A stretch of DNA of 64,000 nucleotides from Glandiceps talaboti (taxonomy: Eukaryota > Hemichordata > Enteropneusta > Spengelidae). Shown here one piece after another: positions 12,001-23,159 of the stretch. Each line of letters opens with the position of its first letter. The stretch's first letter is position 1. The translations under genes were made by a program, and so were the position numbers. The notes under the pieces are model-generated. The model ran no database searches, was not told where the DNA came from, and saw only the letters and a program-made list of their open reading frames with translations. The stretch lies in the NCBI RefSeq assembly GCF_964340395.1, contig NC_135558.1, positions 17,018,271-17,082,270 on the forward strand, in the 5' to 3' direction.

Positions 12001-15000
12001 TCCAACAACCATGTCATCTCAACAGAATTTGAACACTGTTCCAACAGCTATATCATCTCAACAGAATTTGAACACTGTTCCAACAGCCATATCATCTCAA
12101 CAGAATTTGGACACTGTTCCAACAGCTATATCATCTCAACAGAATTTGGACACTGTTCCAACAGCCATGTCATCTCAACAGAATTTGAACACTATTCCAA
12201 CAGCCATATCATCTCAACAGAATTTGAACACTGTAGACTCAACAGTCACATCATCTCAACAGAGTCAAAATACAGACTTTGCTCAAGCAGCCATGCCATC
12301 TCAACAGAATTTGAATACAGACTCAGCTCACACAGCCATAACATCTCAACAGAGTTTGAACACAGTTCCAACAACCTTGTCATCTCAACAGAACTTGAAC
12401 ACAGTTCCAACAACCATGTCATACCAACAGATTATGAACACTGCTGAGACAGTCATGCCATCTCAACAGAAAAAGACACCGGACTCAATTTTTACAGCTG
12501 TATCATCTCAACAGAACAAAAATCCAGACTTATCAACAATAGCCATGTCATACAAACAAAATTTGAACATAACTCAGACAGTCATGTCATCTCAACAGGA
12601 ATCAAACATAGCTCAATCAGCCACGTCATGTCAGCAGAATTTGAACACTGTTCCAGCAACCATCCCATCTAAACAGAATTTAAATACAGACTCAGCTCAA
12701 ACGTCCATATCATCTCAAGAGAGGTTGAACTCAGACTCTGCTCTAACTCCCATATCATCTCAACAGAATTGGAACATACCTGCAACAACCAATATATTGT
12801 CATCTCAACAGAATTTGATCTTGAACAGAGGCGTAGCGCAAACAGCCATACCATCTCAACAGAATTCTACATTGAACACAGACAGAACTGCAACAGTGAT
12901 GTCTTATCAACAGAAATTGAACACAGATCAGACTTTGTCCTCAAAACAGAATTCAATCTTGAACAGAGACTCGGCTCCTCCAACAGCCATGTTTTCTGAA
13001 CAGAATTTGAACACAGCTGCAACAGCCATGTCATATCAACAGAAGTTGAAGAGAGTTCTAACAGCCATTTCCTCTCAACAGACTGAGAATCCAAACTCAA
13101 CTATTACAGCAATGTCGTCTCCACAGAACAAGAATCCAGACTCGAATGCCATCTCATCTAAAAAAAACAAGAATCCAGACTCGACTCAAACAGCCATATC
13201 ATCTCAACAGAATTTGAACACAGTCTCAGCAGTAACAGCCAAGTCATCTCAACAGAGTGAGAATCCAGACTCTGCTTTATGTCAACATAAGAATCTCAGC
13301 TTGACCCAGTCAGGAATTCCACTGGGGTGGAATAGGACTCCTTTCTCAACATTGCCAGCCAAACACTCTCTGACATTCAGTAGATCTCAGAATGTTGCCA
13401 TTGTTTCCCCCAGTAAGAAGCGTCATCGTAGTGAGGTATGTATGCTAGAACTAATTTGCTATATTGTGTTCATCATATTGATTTGTTCAAAACAGATATT
13501 TGGTCATGCTAACAGAGCAAAGTATATTTCTCAATACCCATTCTGACAGAATGAATACACACCTTACTTTTTCTTGAAGTAATAAGCCTGTAAGCACTGA
13601 TTAATTAATATGTTAACCTTATCAGTTGTCAAAATACTAGATTATAATAATTGTTGATACAAAAAATGAGCAATTAAGTCACAATTTTGTTACATGCAAC
13701 CAACTTTTTTTTTTAAAGCCAAAGGTATTCGATGTGGATACTGCATTGGATTCCAGTGATGAGGATGTTGTCATGGATTCTAGTAATGAGGATGTTGTCA
13801 TGGATTCTTGTAATGAGGATTCTGAAAATCAAAGCGATCAGGTAAGTTGGGATCTACATTATAGCTACAGTGCAAATCAGGACAGTGTAGATTTTCAGTG
13901 TTCAACACAGACAGATTTCTTGACATAAAGGTGTAACAACATTATTGGTGTGTGAAATGGGGTGATAGCAGGCAAGTCAATTTCATATGGGTACATGTTG
14001 GCACAGTATTTTGATGTAATTAGTCAGACATTACATGTTAATGTTTCTTTGATTGAAAAGGTAATCAAAATTTGATATTCATTCCAGAAGATGAAAACAA
14101 TTCTGTTTTTTAAAAATCAGAGGGGTTGTAGATATACTTGAAAGTTTTGCCATGAAATAATCATTATGATTGGATATCAAATTGATTCAATTAGATACCA
14201 GTATTTTATCACCGCACCTTAATACCTTTTCTAATGTATCTGTCAGTCAAGAAAACTGTCCGATTTGAACACTGAAATTCCATGCTGTTTTGACTTGCAC
14301 TCGCTGTATTAGACTAAAGTCCAATTGAACAAGGCCATGGATAACTGTGATGTTACATGTACCCAAGATGACCTAAACTGATAGCCATTTTGTTTCCATT
14401 GCACGTGATCAGTGATTGAAAAATCAGAAAAGATGTAAATTCTTGACAAAGCATCATAATTGTTTCAGGTTTCCCAAATCATACATCTGTTGTATGTGAT
14501 ACAATTTTTATCGTATGAGTAGTTTATTAAAAGCTTTTTAATGCACCAGAGAGGACATCAAGTGAACAGTAGTGACAGATTCGCCATATGATAAGTGTAG
14601 TGGAGGTATTTCTGTCAATTTATGTATGCCCTGACATTCACCAACTTGCAAAAACATAAAACAATCCATTACTGTAAGCTCCCATGTTTCTTATTTTGCA
14701 TAGGGACCATACTCTTTCAATTCTTTGAAGAATACAGAAGACAGTGAAGCTGCAGAGTCCAGTTGTTCTGAGTATGTTCCCAGTGCTGACCCTGAAAGTG
14801 ACAGTGATGATGATTCTGACTGTGATCACCTTAGTGTAGAATTGAATACAAGTGAGTGTCAAAATAGTGATACCAGAAGTCAACAAATGGACAAACCAAG
14901 ACCTAAGCCTGGTACTGATCATGACTTTAATCACAGTAGTGAAGAATTGAATGTGACTGAGGGCCAAAATAATGATGGCAGTTGCCAACCAGTGGACAAA

Positions 15001-18000
15001 AAAGAAGCTGAGCCTGGATTCATCTCAAGTCAAAGTGAAGTAGGTCAGTCTGAGACGGGAATCACAGTAAAGTGTGTTTCACGTAATGCACAAGGCAAAA
15101 GAATACAGAACAAAGTCAATTACTGCTACTACTGTGATAAAGAACAAACTCATATAGCTCGACATTTAAAGTTAATGCACAAAGAGGAGAAGGAAGTAGC
15201 TGCAGCTCTGGCTTATCCGAAATATTCAAAAGAACGGAAGAGATCGTTTAGTCTAATTGTGAATAAAGGGAACAAAGCACACAATATGGAAGTATTAACG
15301 AAGAACTCTGGAACTATTGTAACAAGAAGGCAACCATCAAAACAACGCACAGCTAAGAGTTACCTGTTCTGCGTACACTGTGGAGGAATGTTTTTCAAGG
15401 ACACACTGTGGCGTCACGTACAAACATGTTCGTTCAGGAAAAGCAGTAGTGATGCAATAAAAGGTCGTCAAATACAAGCGAGTGCATGGCAACTAATGCC
15501 CATGCCAAAGAATGTTTCACATGAGTTTTGGAAAGTTCTGTCAGATATGAAGAAAGACGAAGTCACTTCTGCGATCATGGCTGACCCACTAATCATAAAG
15601 TTTGGAGAGAAGCTATTCAAGAAGCATGGACGGCGGCAGTTGGAAAGTGGTAAAGTTATATATGACACTGCAAAGAATGACTACATCAAACAGCGATTGC
15701 GAGAATGTGGCCGATTGGTTGTAGCAGGAAGAAGTTTAGGTCTAAAGATGATGGAAGATTTCATTTCTCCAGAGAACTTTCCGACAGTAATAAAGACAGT
15801 GAGAGCTCTTGGTAGATTTAATGGAGTGAGCTATGAAGTCCCCTCATTGGCATTGAAGACTGGCTACAACCTTCTTTCCCTCTCTGAGATTGATATGTAC
15901 TGTGCAATAATGGAAAACTGTGATGAGAGAATTAAAAAGGTATGTAGAAGTTAATGTTTTGTTCAGGGCTTATCAATAATATTCAAAGCCAACTGCAAAT
16001 AATGTAATTGTAACAGTTACTGTAAAATACTCTAACACAGTGAATGTAGTAACAAATTATCCTGTTGTCTCAAAACCAATTATATAGGTTCACTCACTTG
16101 GCACCTAGATAGATCTTGTTTAATACATCTTTGACAACAAGAGGGTAGCGTAACACTCTCTCTACAGTTGTCAGTGGTTTTCTGTTCAACATCAATCAAC
16201 AGAGAAAGGTACATTAGGTACCCACTGTGGTTGTCACTTCTCCCACACACGGCTACATCAAACCCTGAGTGGGGTACTGTACGTACTCCCATTATTTTTG
16301 TATGGCGGGTCTGATGCCTGAGTTGAAAACATCTACCAATGCAAACTCAAAAAAGTAGACACATTTTTAGGGATTTCTAGTCAAAATCAAACCTATATTT
16401 TAAGGTTTCTCTATGTTGAGGGGGTTTTCAGGTGAAATGTCAACCAATTTTAGGAAAGTGGCCCATCTGGGTGGCACATATCCGTACAACTTCCCAAGGG
16501 CTAACACCAACAATTGTTTGTTTGACAAGTTCATTATGAATATTTACTCATATTTTACAGGCTGAGCGTTTCCAGCAAATCTATAGATCAGAATGGAATG
16601 CTGAAATTTCTGCTGCTGCTCTTACTACACTCAAAGAAGCAAGATGGAATAAAACTGCAGTGCTGCCATCTTCTGAAGATGTACAGAAAATCACAGACTA
16701 CTTATCTAAAGAGATGACACACTATAAAGACAACCTTTCTGGGGCACATATAGATGGATTCACAAAGGAAATGTGGGGAAAGTTGTGTCAGGTGACATTG
16801 ACTTCTGTTATCATATTTAACAGGAGACGGAGCGGAGAAGTGTCAAGACTTCTTCTTGAAACATTCATAAATAGAGATGATTCACCACCAAATGCAGATG
16901 TCCTAGCTTCTCTAAGTACCACAGAGCAAGAACTATTGAAATACTTCACAAGAATCGTAACTAGAGGCAAAAAGGGCGGCAAGGTTCCAATTCTGCTATC
17001 ACCCAACACATATGAGATTATGGAATTGCTGGTGAAGACCCGACAAAGTGCTGGCTTAGAAGGGAATCCGTATTTTTTCGCTAATCCCAATGGAGCAAGA
17101 AGATTATACTACAGGGGCACCGATACTCTCAGAGCATGTGCAGTGCAGGCCAATGTGTCAAATCCTGAAAGCTTACAGTCCACACGTATGCGAAAGCATG
17201 TGGCTACAATGTGTCAGATCCTGAACTTGAAAAATAATGATTTAGCAAACCTTGCCCAATATATGGGGCATGACATCAGGGTACACAGTAATTTTTATAG
17301 GCAACAAGAAAGTGCCGTACAAGCTGCACAGATAAGTAAGGTGTTGCTGGCTATGGAAAGTGGAACTATTGCCAAATATAGAGGGAGAAGTCTGGAAGAA
17401 ATAGATATAATTCCAGAAGGTTAGTACCCTACATTTGAGCTTTACCTACAGTCACAGTAGTAATCTGAAAATCATTCATCAAAAAGATTTTGCTGCCAAC
17501 GGACACTTGAATGGACAAAAGCATAGCAATACAAAAATAAAACATCCCCCTCACTGATCTACCACAGGCAACTGACAACGTACGAAGTATTTCAACTGTG
17601 TGTCCGCTAGACGTTCTGTCTCACGAGCTTCTACAACACATGTATTACAGAGTACGCATTCATCCTTATAACATGTATGTACGCGTCTACATGATACGCC
17701 ATGTTCCAACGTATTCAGACGAAATGTATGGAGGTACCATCAAATTACCAGTACTTTAATTACCCTTTAAATATACTAATACAATCACTGAATTTTTTTT
17801 ACAGTTGAAATACTTTGTACGTTGTCAGTTGCCTGTGGTAGATGGGGGAGGGGGAAACAGAATAAAAACGTACGATGGGCATGGTTTGGAATGACGCACG
17901 CGAGGACGGGAAACAAAACCTTTTTTTGGCCTAAGTTTAAATTTTGAAAATAAGAGTATGCACCAAATTTTATGTAAAGAAGAAATAAAATAGTATAATA

Positions 18001-20290
18001 AGTATTTCTCTTCATTTTCTTACATTGTACTAACCATCATACCTATCTGGGTGTCAATTGGTCTATTTAAGGCTTTATGATTTTGTCATTAAAGTTTAAC
18101 CAAAGAAAATGATAATGACGACTGTATCAGAAAAAAGGAAAAAAATTTACTGCATCTAAATGTATGTGTGTACAGGCCCCTACCAGGGAACCCCCAAGCA
18201 GGTGCCCAAACCTGATGTATGTACACTTCACAATCACAATGTTTTATTTAAGGTCAGCTGCCTGGGAACACAGGCAAATTCATAGGGAACTGCGGTAACA
18301 TTAGTGATGAAAAATTGAAGTGTCAATTGGACAAAATGACAGGGGAACCCCGGTAACATTTACCTACTTACCACCCTTAAATAAAACACTGCGTGACTTC
18401 TCTCTCAATTTCTTTGTGTCATGATGAGGACCTCACTCAAGCTTGTTTGCTCCAACAGAAGTTACTGGACTCCTTTCTGATGAGGAAGACTCATGTGATA
18501 GTGATTGTGATGATTCAAAAAAAGAAGTGGACCCTAATCCAGATTGTGATGATTCAAAAAAAGAAGTGGACCCTAATCCAGGTAAGTTAATTGTCCACTT
18601 GTACTTTTAAAAAAAAATAATGCTCTCCTCTATGCTACATCGGAAAAGGACATGTTTAAAACAGTTATTAAATGAAAACAGTAGCACATCTAAAAATTGT
18701 CTGTGCTGCTGAGAAGTCAGAATTTTTAAGAACATACAAAGTGTCATCAGTCTTGTCATTAAATACTTGTATTTCTAAATATGTTTTTGTTTTTTAATGA
18801 TATGAGATCCTTGTAAATGCCTACAAGTAATAATTGTTTCTTGAAGACACACTTGTACATTAATGACCCTTTGGGGTGGTGTGGTGCATTTTTTGTCTTT
18901 TGTTGTGATTCAGTTTGTTTCAGGTTCTGGAGTATCAATCCAAGCTGTATAGAAATATTTACTATGAATCATTTGGGAAATCACAAGATAAAATTTAACA
19001 TATATATATGTGATAGCTATAATGTGTGGTATACAGCAAGAATAGTTGGTTGGCAGCTCTTTTCTTTTGAATTCAAAAATTCTTGTCTTTGCTAACAGTG
19101 ATTTTGAGTTGCATAATTTGTGAACATACCATCTTTACTGCATAGGCTTGATATTTTACACAGTGACTATAATTTTTTCATTAGCCTCCAGTGAGGGAAT
19201 ACAAAGAATAAGTATACATAATCAGACAAGTCAACCAGAGATTAGAGAAAATTGTGGACCTAAGAAGGGGTCGTCTACAGGACCTAAAAATAGATCAACC
19301 ACAGGTAAGTGTAAAATAAGTGCTAAACTGTCATAGAATGACTGGTTGTGATGGCTTCTGTCAATATCTGTTCCCAAGGAGGAAATAAGTTAGTCACCCA
19401 GAATGAATCAGACTGTTTTCCTCCAGTCAAATGAAATTGCATTCATTTCAAGTTACTTGCAACCCGTTCTGGAACAGGTTGCTGTTGCTGGTCAATGTGT
19501 GTTTTATAATACACTACAGTGTACTTTATTGTTCCGGTACTAATGTCAGATCAATCCCTAAATGTCTTGATAGACAGTATCAAACGCTAAGCAAGGATCT
19601 TCGAGCATAAAAACTGACAATGCATGAGAAGGGGTCCGATGGATTACTTGCATTGCAGGATATGGAGTACTGTCACACCCCACGCACATGTGGACGTACA
19701 TATGCTAACAAATTGTTAGTGTCACACTTTCTTTCAAGCAGTTGTGGGCTGACATAGTATTTGGATGCAACATGAGTACGAAAAGACTAGAGTTTTGTTG
19801 CTTAATTGCTCATTTGTATATTTATCAATGCGCGTAAATCCAGAAAGAATAGGAAAGTTTGCTTTGATGGAACTTGAAACAAACATTGATCATACAGCAA
19901 TATGATAGTTCCAAAAGTTATTAAGTGCTACAGTGTCTTGTAATTGCTCATTTACATCATTAACAATGTCAGCTGAATGTTCTTCCTTGATGTCAAGGAT
20001 GACAGTGAAAGTATATTGCTGAAAATTGGTCTTTTTTCTTTGTACATGTAGTTGGGACAAAGTCTAAAGTTGTTGGACGAAGAGTGCCATGGACAAGGGC
20101 TGAAGAAGAAGCCATTGACAGGAATTTCATGTCTCACATTCAAAAGAGGAAAGCTGTAACAAAGTCTGAAGCTGAAAAATGCCTATTGAAGGAGAAAGTG
20201 TTGTGCAACAGGGACTGGAAATTAATAAAATGGCATGTTCAAACCAGAGCAATAGCATATGAAAAAAAAGGCACCAAACAACAAATGTAA
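6049..20290 (+). CDS. SET methyltransferase / Q-rich repeat / tyrosine recombinase-like fusion protein (11 coding exons, 2038 aa)
   Basis: Exons: 6049-6154, 6732-6891, 9063-9255, 9912-9956, 10523-13435, 13719-13841, 14704-15939, 16561-17419, 18459-18581, 19185-19304 and 20052-20290. All introns are GT-AG and the phases agree, totalling 6117 nt. The ATG lies 14 nt inside an exon with its own acceptor, so a 5' UTR exon exists upstream. Order of parts: KMT5A-like SET domain (residues about 25-155), a short Cys-containing tail, Gln/Asn/Ser/Thr repeats (169-1139), acidic Asp/Ser/Glu segments, two Cys/His finger-like motifs (about 1320 and 1400), tyrosine recombinase domain (about 1600-1850), acidic linker, and Myb/SANT-like tail (about 1970-2030). 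From memory, multi-copy fish and invertebrate proteins annotated as KMT5A-like share the SET plus integrase plus Trp-rich tail layout and look Crypton-derived. Ten introns and an open frame argue for a host-type gene rather than a freshly inserted transposon. Lysine methylation and DNA binding are inferred roles only. Confidence 0.85.
6892..9062 (+). other. intron 2 of the SET/recombinase gene
   Basis: The donor is GTAAGT at 6892 and the acceptor is tttgcag ending at 9062. The first part, about 6900-8230, has no recognisable gene or repeat. The 3' part holds an inverted copy of the hairpin-ended repeat element (8231-8818). Confidence 0.7.
8231..8818 (-). mobile_element. repeat element with terminal hairpin, inverted copy 2
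   Basis: This is the reverse-orientation relative of the 3347-4607 element. Three or four imperfect units share a cctgagaa / cacaaaataaattgatgtgcatatgtatgcc core. The right terminus at 8783-8815 (agtccccg...ggggact) is the inverted counterpart of 3349-3380, followed on the minus strand by the same tgggttccgt segment. It lies inside intron 2. Exon 3 of the host gene is outside the interval between the two copies, so the copies are probably independent insertions rather than the two ends of one element. Confidence 0.6.
10523..13435 (+). repeat. giant Q/N/S/T repeat exon with a recent 1-kb in-frame internal duplication
   Basis: One 2913-nt exon encodes 971 residues, mostly degenerate units near 13 residues such as TVPTTMSSQQNLN. 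On top of this lies a second-order duplication. About 1 kb ending near 11880 is repeated ending near 12890. The offset is exactly 1005 nt (335 codons) over its 3' half and 1044 nt near its 5' edge, because the second copy carries one 39-nt unit fewer. I count only about five to seven substitutions over the shared kilobase. The repeats also create long open frames on the reverse strand (such as 10830-11078 and 11862-12044), which are shadows. The composition predicts a disordered, prion-like linker between the SET and recombinase parts. Confidence 0.9.
14704..17419 (+). other. zinc-finger and tyrosine recombinase block of the fusion gene (exons 7-8)
   Basis: Exon 7 opens with an acidic stretch (SEYVPSADPESDSDDDSD). 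It then shows a C-x2-C-x9-H-x4-H motif starting near residue 1320 and a C-x2-C-x11-H-x3-C motif near 1400. Exon 8 carries a tyrosine recombinase catalytic core. It has Arg in RRRSGE (R1682), a basic beta-hairpin TRGKKGGKVP supplying the Lys, TRMRKHVAT around R1801-H1805 for box II, GHD with H1829, and FYR with nucleophile candidate Y1838. The 9-residue His-to-Tyr spacing matches XerD-type enzymes. The box II His expected three residues before Arg appears as Thr, so the tetrad is nearly complete. Known relatives are Crypton transposase-derived domains. Confidence 0.75.
17546..17854. mobile_element. MITE-like element with ~50-bp inverted ends in intron 8
   Basis: The left arm at 17546-17600 (cccctcactgatctaccaca...) and the right arm at 17801-17854 (...tgtggtagatggggga) are imperfect reverse complements. 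The core between them is about 200 bp and has no coding potential. The element lies inside intron 8 of the SET/recombinase gene. Confidence 0.7.
18237..18391. mobile_element. short TIR element, same family as 62.1-62.6 kb
   Basis: The left end caatgttttatttaaggt (18237) is the inverse of acccttaaataaaacactg (18373-18391). The interior aaaatgacaggggaac... matches the right half of the 62141-62572 element. It is a non-autonomous DNA element in intron 8, ending about 70 bp before exon 9. Confidence 0.6.
18459..18581 (+). repeat. exon 9 with perfect 39-bp in-frame duplication
   Basis: Two identical 39-nt units at the end of this exon encode DCDDSKKEVDPNP twice. They form part of the acidic linker between the recombinase core and the C-terminal domain. 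The unit length of 13 codons equals the repeat length in exon 5, but the sequences are unrelated. Confidence 0.8.
20052..20290 (+). other. C-terminal Myb/SANT-like exon of the fusion gene
   Basis: This exon encodes residues 1960-2038. It contains VPWTRAEEEAIDRNF, then NRDWKLIKWHVQTR, giving a tryptophan spacing and a helix-rich pattern like a Myb/SANT-type DNA-binding motif. From memory, related KMT5A-like/integrase proteins end in a similar W-x-x-IK segment. The stop codon is TAA at 20288. No canonical polyadenylation signal was found close by. Confidence 0.65.
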
Positions 20291-20561
20291 TGTATGGTTT
20301 TGCTATTGATCAGAATTGTCTGGTTTATCTCCTATCTAGGCAGTGATCAAATTGTGACTTTTAACTGATTCGTGATTAGTCAACCCTCATGTGATAACCA
20401 ATATTGCACATAGCTCACAGTAGATGACAGTGATCGACAGTGAGGTATGTCTAATTATTTAATGCTTCACATGACCTTGTTTGTTCATGTAAAATAACAC
20501 TGTCAAGTAACTATGTAGGTTAAACTGTGTGGTATACTATAAGCCATTTTCTACTGAAATT

Positions 20562-21300
20562 TGAAATTTTCATTCTCCAACACAACAACTTTTAAAAGCT
20601 GTACCTGAAGCATTCATCCAGTCAAACTAAGGTATTCACCAGCAGACTGAAGGAATTGACATAAACAAACAGCAGGTGTTAACATGTTAGAAACACCACC
20701 ACTCACTGGCTTAGTGAGTGAGTCCCATGTACATGTATGTGAAATGGTCCCCATCTCTGTTCAAAGTAGGCCTGTAAGCCCGTGGTTTCACAGTCAGAAG
20801 TGGTCACCAGATTGATATACTATGTATGTCCACAGTAAATTTGACATATATGTCTAGACACTTCGGATGTACTAGTAATGTGCTTGGCAATCTGTACGTG
20901 TTCTAAAAACCTCACTTTCAGTGATCTTTCCATCTCCCCGATTCAGTCTTGATCACACTGACTATCACTACCGCCCCCACATTTAATGCGATATGTTGGA
21001 CCCTTCAGATCCTTTTTGTCTGTCTTGTCCTTTCGTTTTACTAACAATTGCTTGCATGATCATTTAAACAAAGATGGGAGCCATTTCAGTCTTTCCCATG
21101 CATAGGACCACTGTCACAGTGTTAATATCACTCACTAACCCAGTGAGTGGTTATGTTTCTAAACATGGTAAGTAACACCTTTTGTTCTTAGCTTAGCTAA
21201 TTCATGTCAATTTTTTTCAGTCTGCTGATGAAGTTGATTAGTTAGAGGATGAAAGCTTCAGGTGTAGCTTTCAAAAGTTGTGTTTGAGATTGAAAAGTTC
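20562..21300. mobile_element. foldback element with ~160-bp imperfect inverted arms
   Basis: The left arm from 20562 (aacacaacaacttttaaaagct, cctgaagc, cagcagactgaa, gttagaaac, cactcactgg) is mirrored by the reverse complement of 21120-21300. The core is about 350 bp. It begins about 270 bp past the stop codon of the SET/recombinase gene and may lie in its 3' UTR. No coding potential is seen. Confidence 0.65.
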
Positions 21301-21339
21301 AATCCCTGCTGGAGGAAGTCTTGGATAATGTAAATGACA

Positions 21340-21530
21340 CATATATTGGGTTCTGTCCATCTGTTCCTGCATGTGAGCATCTGAAGTCATATTTTTTTGA
21401 CAAGACTGAGTTTATTTCTGGCAAACTTGGCACGAGTATAACATACATGCTTGTTTATTTCTTTTGTGACACATGTTCTAATATGGCTGCTCGGTGGCCA
21501 TTTTGTTTGTGCTTTTCATGCCCTACATCA
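21340..21530 (+). repeat. diverged fragment of the hairpin-ended repeat family
   Basis: The segment runs ttgggttctgtccatctg... to aatatggctgctcggtggccattttgtttg. It resembles 3385-3600 in the same order but is clearly older. Confidence 0.45.
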
Positions 21531-21606
21531 TACTATAGTGCACAATGTGTGGAAATTAAGTATTCTTATGTAGAGTGCATTCAGTAGCATCATTGTCTGA
21601 TATAAT

Positions 21607-22022
21607 TTAAGTTATAATATACCTAGTGATAATGCTGTGCCATGATTCGCTAGAATCAGTCACATGATAGGAAAATAGAATGACTATTTCCCTAGGGAAA
21701 TAGTTCCATCAACTATTACATGGTCATGTGACCACCGCACATTCACAGCAGGTCAAAATGGCAGCTTCGAACGATGTCGTCTGCCAACCTCAAGAAAAGA
21801 GGGCAAGATTTTCATGAGGTATATTATAAAACACATATTGCCTGGCCTATATTTGGGCTATAGCACCTGTTTATTACCCCTTCGTGACTGTGAGTTACCA
21901 GAATTACATGCTATTTCCCTTGGCTTCGGCCTCGGGGAAATAGCATGTGATTCTGGTAACTCACAGTCCCTCAGGTGTAATAAACGAGTGCTATAGCCCA
22001 CATGGCCAGGCAATATGTGTTC
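21607..22022. mobile_element. foldback MITE with ~80-bp stem
   Basis: From about 21833 to 22020 a left arm (cctggcctatatttgggctatagcac...) folds onto a right arm (...gtgctatagcccacatggccagg) around a short ttggcttcggcctcg centre. A second, perfect 22-bp palindrome lies at 21683-21704 (actatttccctagggaaatagt). A short internally deleted derivative sits at 3704-3775. Confidence 0.7.
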
Positions 22023-22599
22023 ACTATAATGAGCTATTTTGTGTGGAGAATATTCATATTTTGAGAGCTGTTAACTCCAAAACTTTGATGCTATTAAAGC
22101 ATGTAGATACCTCATGCAAAGAAAGAGGTTAAATTGGCAAAGAAAATAATAAAATCCAGAAAAGTGCTTGTAAGTCTTTGCCTGCTTCAAAATAGCGATC
22201 ATCTTGGTTGCATAAACTTTGTTGGGGTTGGGATGTCTTTAGGTCTTGATTCCTATAACTAAATATCAAAATACAGAAAGTCATTTTACTCATCTTTCCA
22301 CCTGTGTAATAATTGTGTAAAGGTTGTGTAAAGGTGGTAAGTATGGACAGAATGTCATCTTTGGCCTTTTTTGCCTCCAGTCAAATCTTCCCTAGGTGAT
22401 GTGGCAGGTCAAAGGTGATACTTTGTTTCATGCTACCCCTAGACAAAGGTGGTAGTAATCATGTGGGTCACAAGTGTGGTGATGGAAGGGTAAAGATGTG
22501 TAAATTATAAGACTTGCAGTGTAGTGTATGCATGATTTCTGCAGTGTAATTGGCATTAATATTACTATTGTTTTCATTTAATGAAAATTGATGCTTCTC

Positions 22600-23125
22600 T
22601 GGTAGTTGGTGAGTTAGGAGTTTGATAATTCTCTGCTGTATTTCATAAATTGGTGTTAACTTTGGAATCAGAGTTTGTTAAGAAGCTGGGTTTTTTTTGG
22701 TTGCTTCTCTCAGACTGGTAGTTGGTGAGTTAGGAGTTTGATAATTCTCTGTTGTACCTCATAAATAGGTGTTAACTTTGGAATCAGAGTTTTGTTAAGA
22801 AGCTGTTTTTATGGCCTTTCTCAGACTGGTAGTTGCTGAGGTAGGAGTTTGACTGTTGTACTTCATAAATAGGAGTTAACTTTGGAATCAGAGTTTTGTT
22901 AAGAAGCTGTTTTTATGGCCTTTCTCAGAGTGGTAGTTGCTGAGGTAGGAGTTTGACTGTTGTACTTCATAAATAGGTGTTAACTTTGGAATCAGAGTTT
23001 TGTTAAGAAGCTGTTTTTATGGCCTTTCTCAGAGTGGTAGTTGCTGAGGTAGGAGTTTGACTGTTGTACTTCATAAATAGGAGTTAACTTTGGAATCAAA
23101 GTTTGTTAAGAAGCTGTTTTTTTAA
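22600..23125 (+). repeat. tandem repeat, five units of about 104-117 bp
   Basis: Units begin with gtagttg(g/c)tgag(t/g)taggag near 22602, 22719, 22829, 22934 and 23037. Each contains gttaactttggaatcagagttt and aagaagct. The last three are nearly identical, suggesting recent expansion at the right end. No open frame is shared. Confidence 0.8.
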
Positions 23126-23159
23126 AGATAGCCTTTGGTCTGATAGGGCAGGACTGATT

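Noticed and set aside
10830-13100. Minus-strand and +2-frame ORFs across the Q-rich exon (repeated MEQCSNSVEMTWLL-like frames)
   Set aside because: They are mirror images of the in-frame repeat unit, which lacks stops on the opposite strand. The plus frame alone is phase-consistent with its spliced neighbours.
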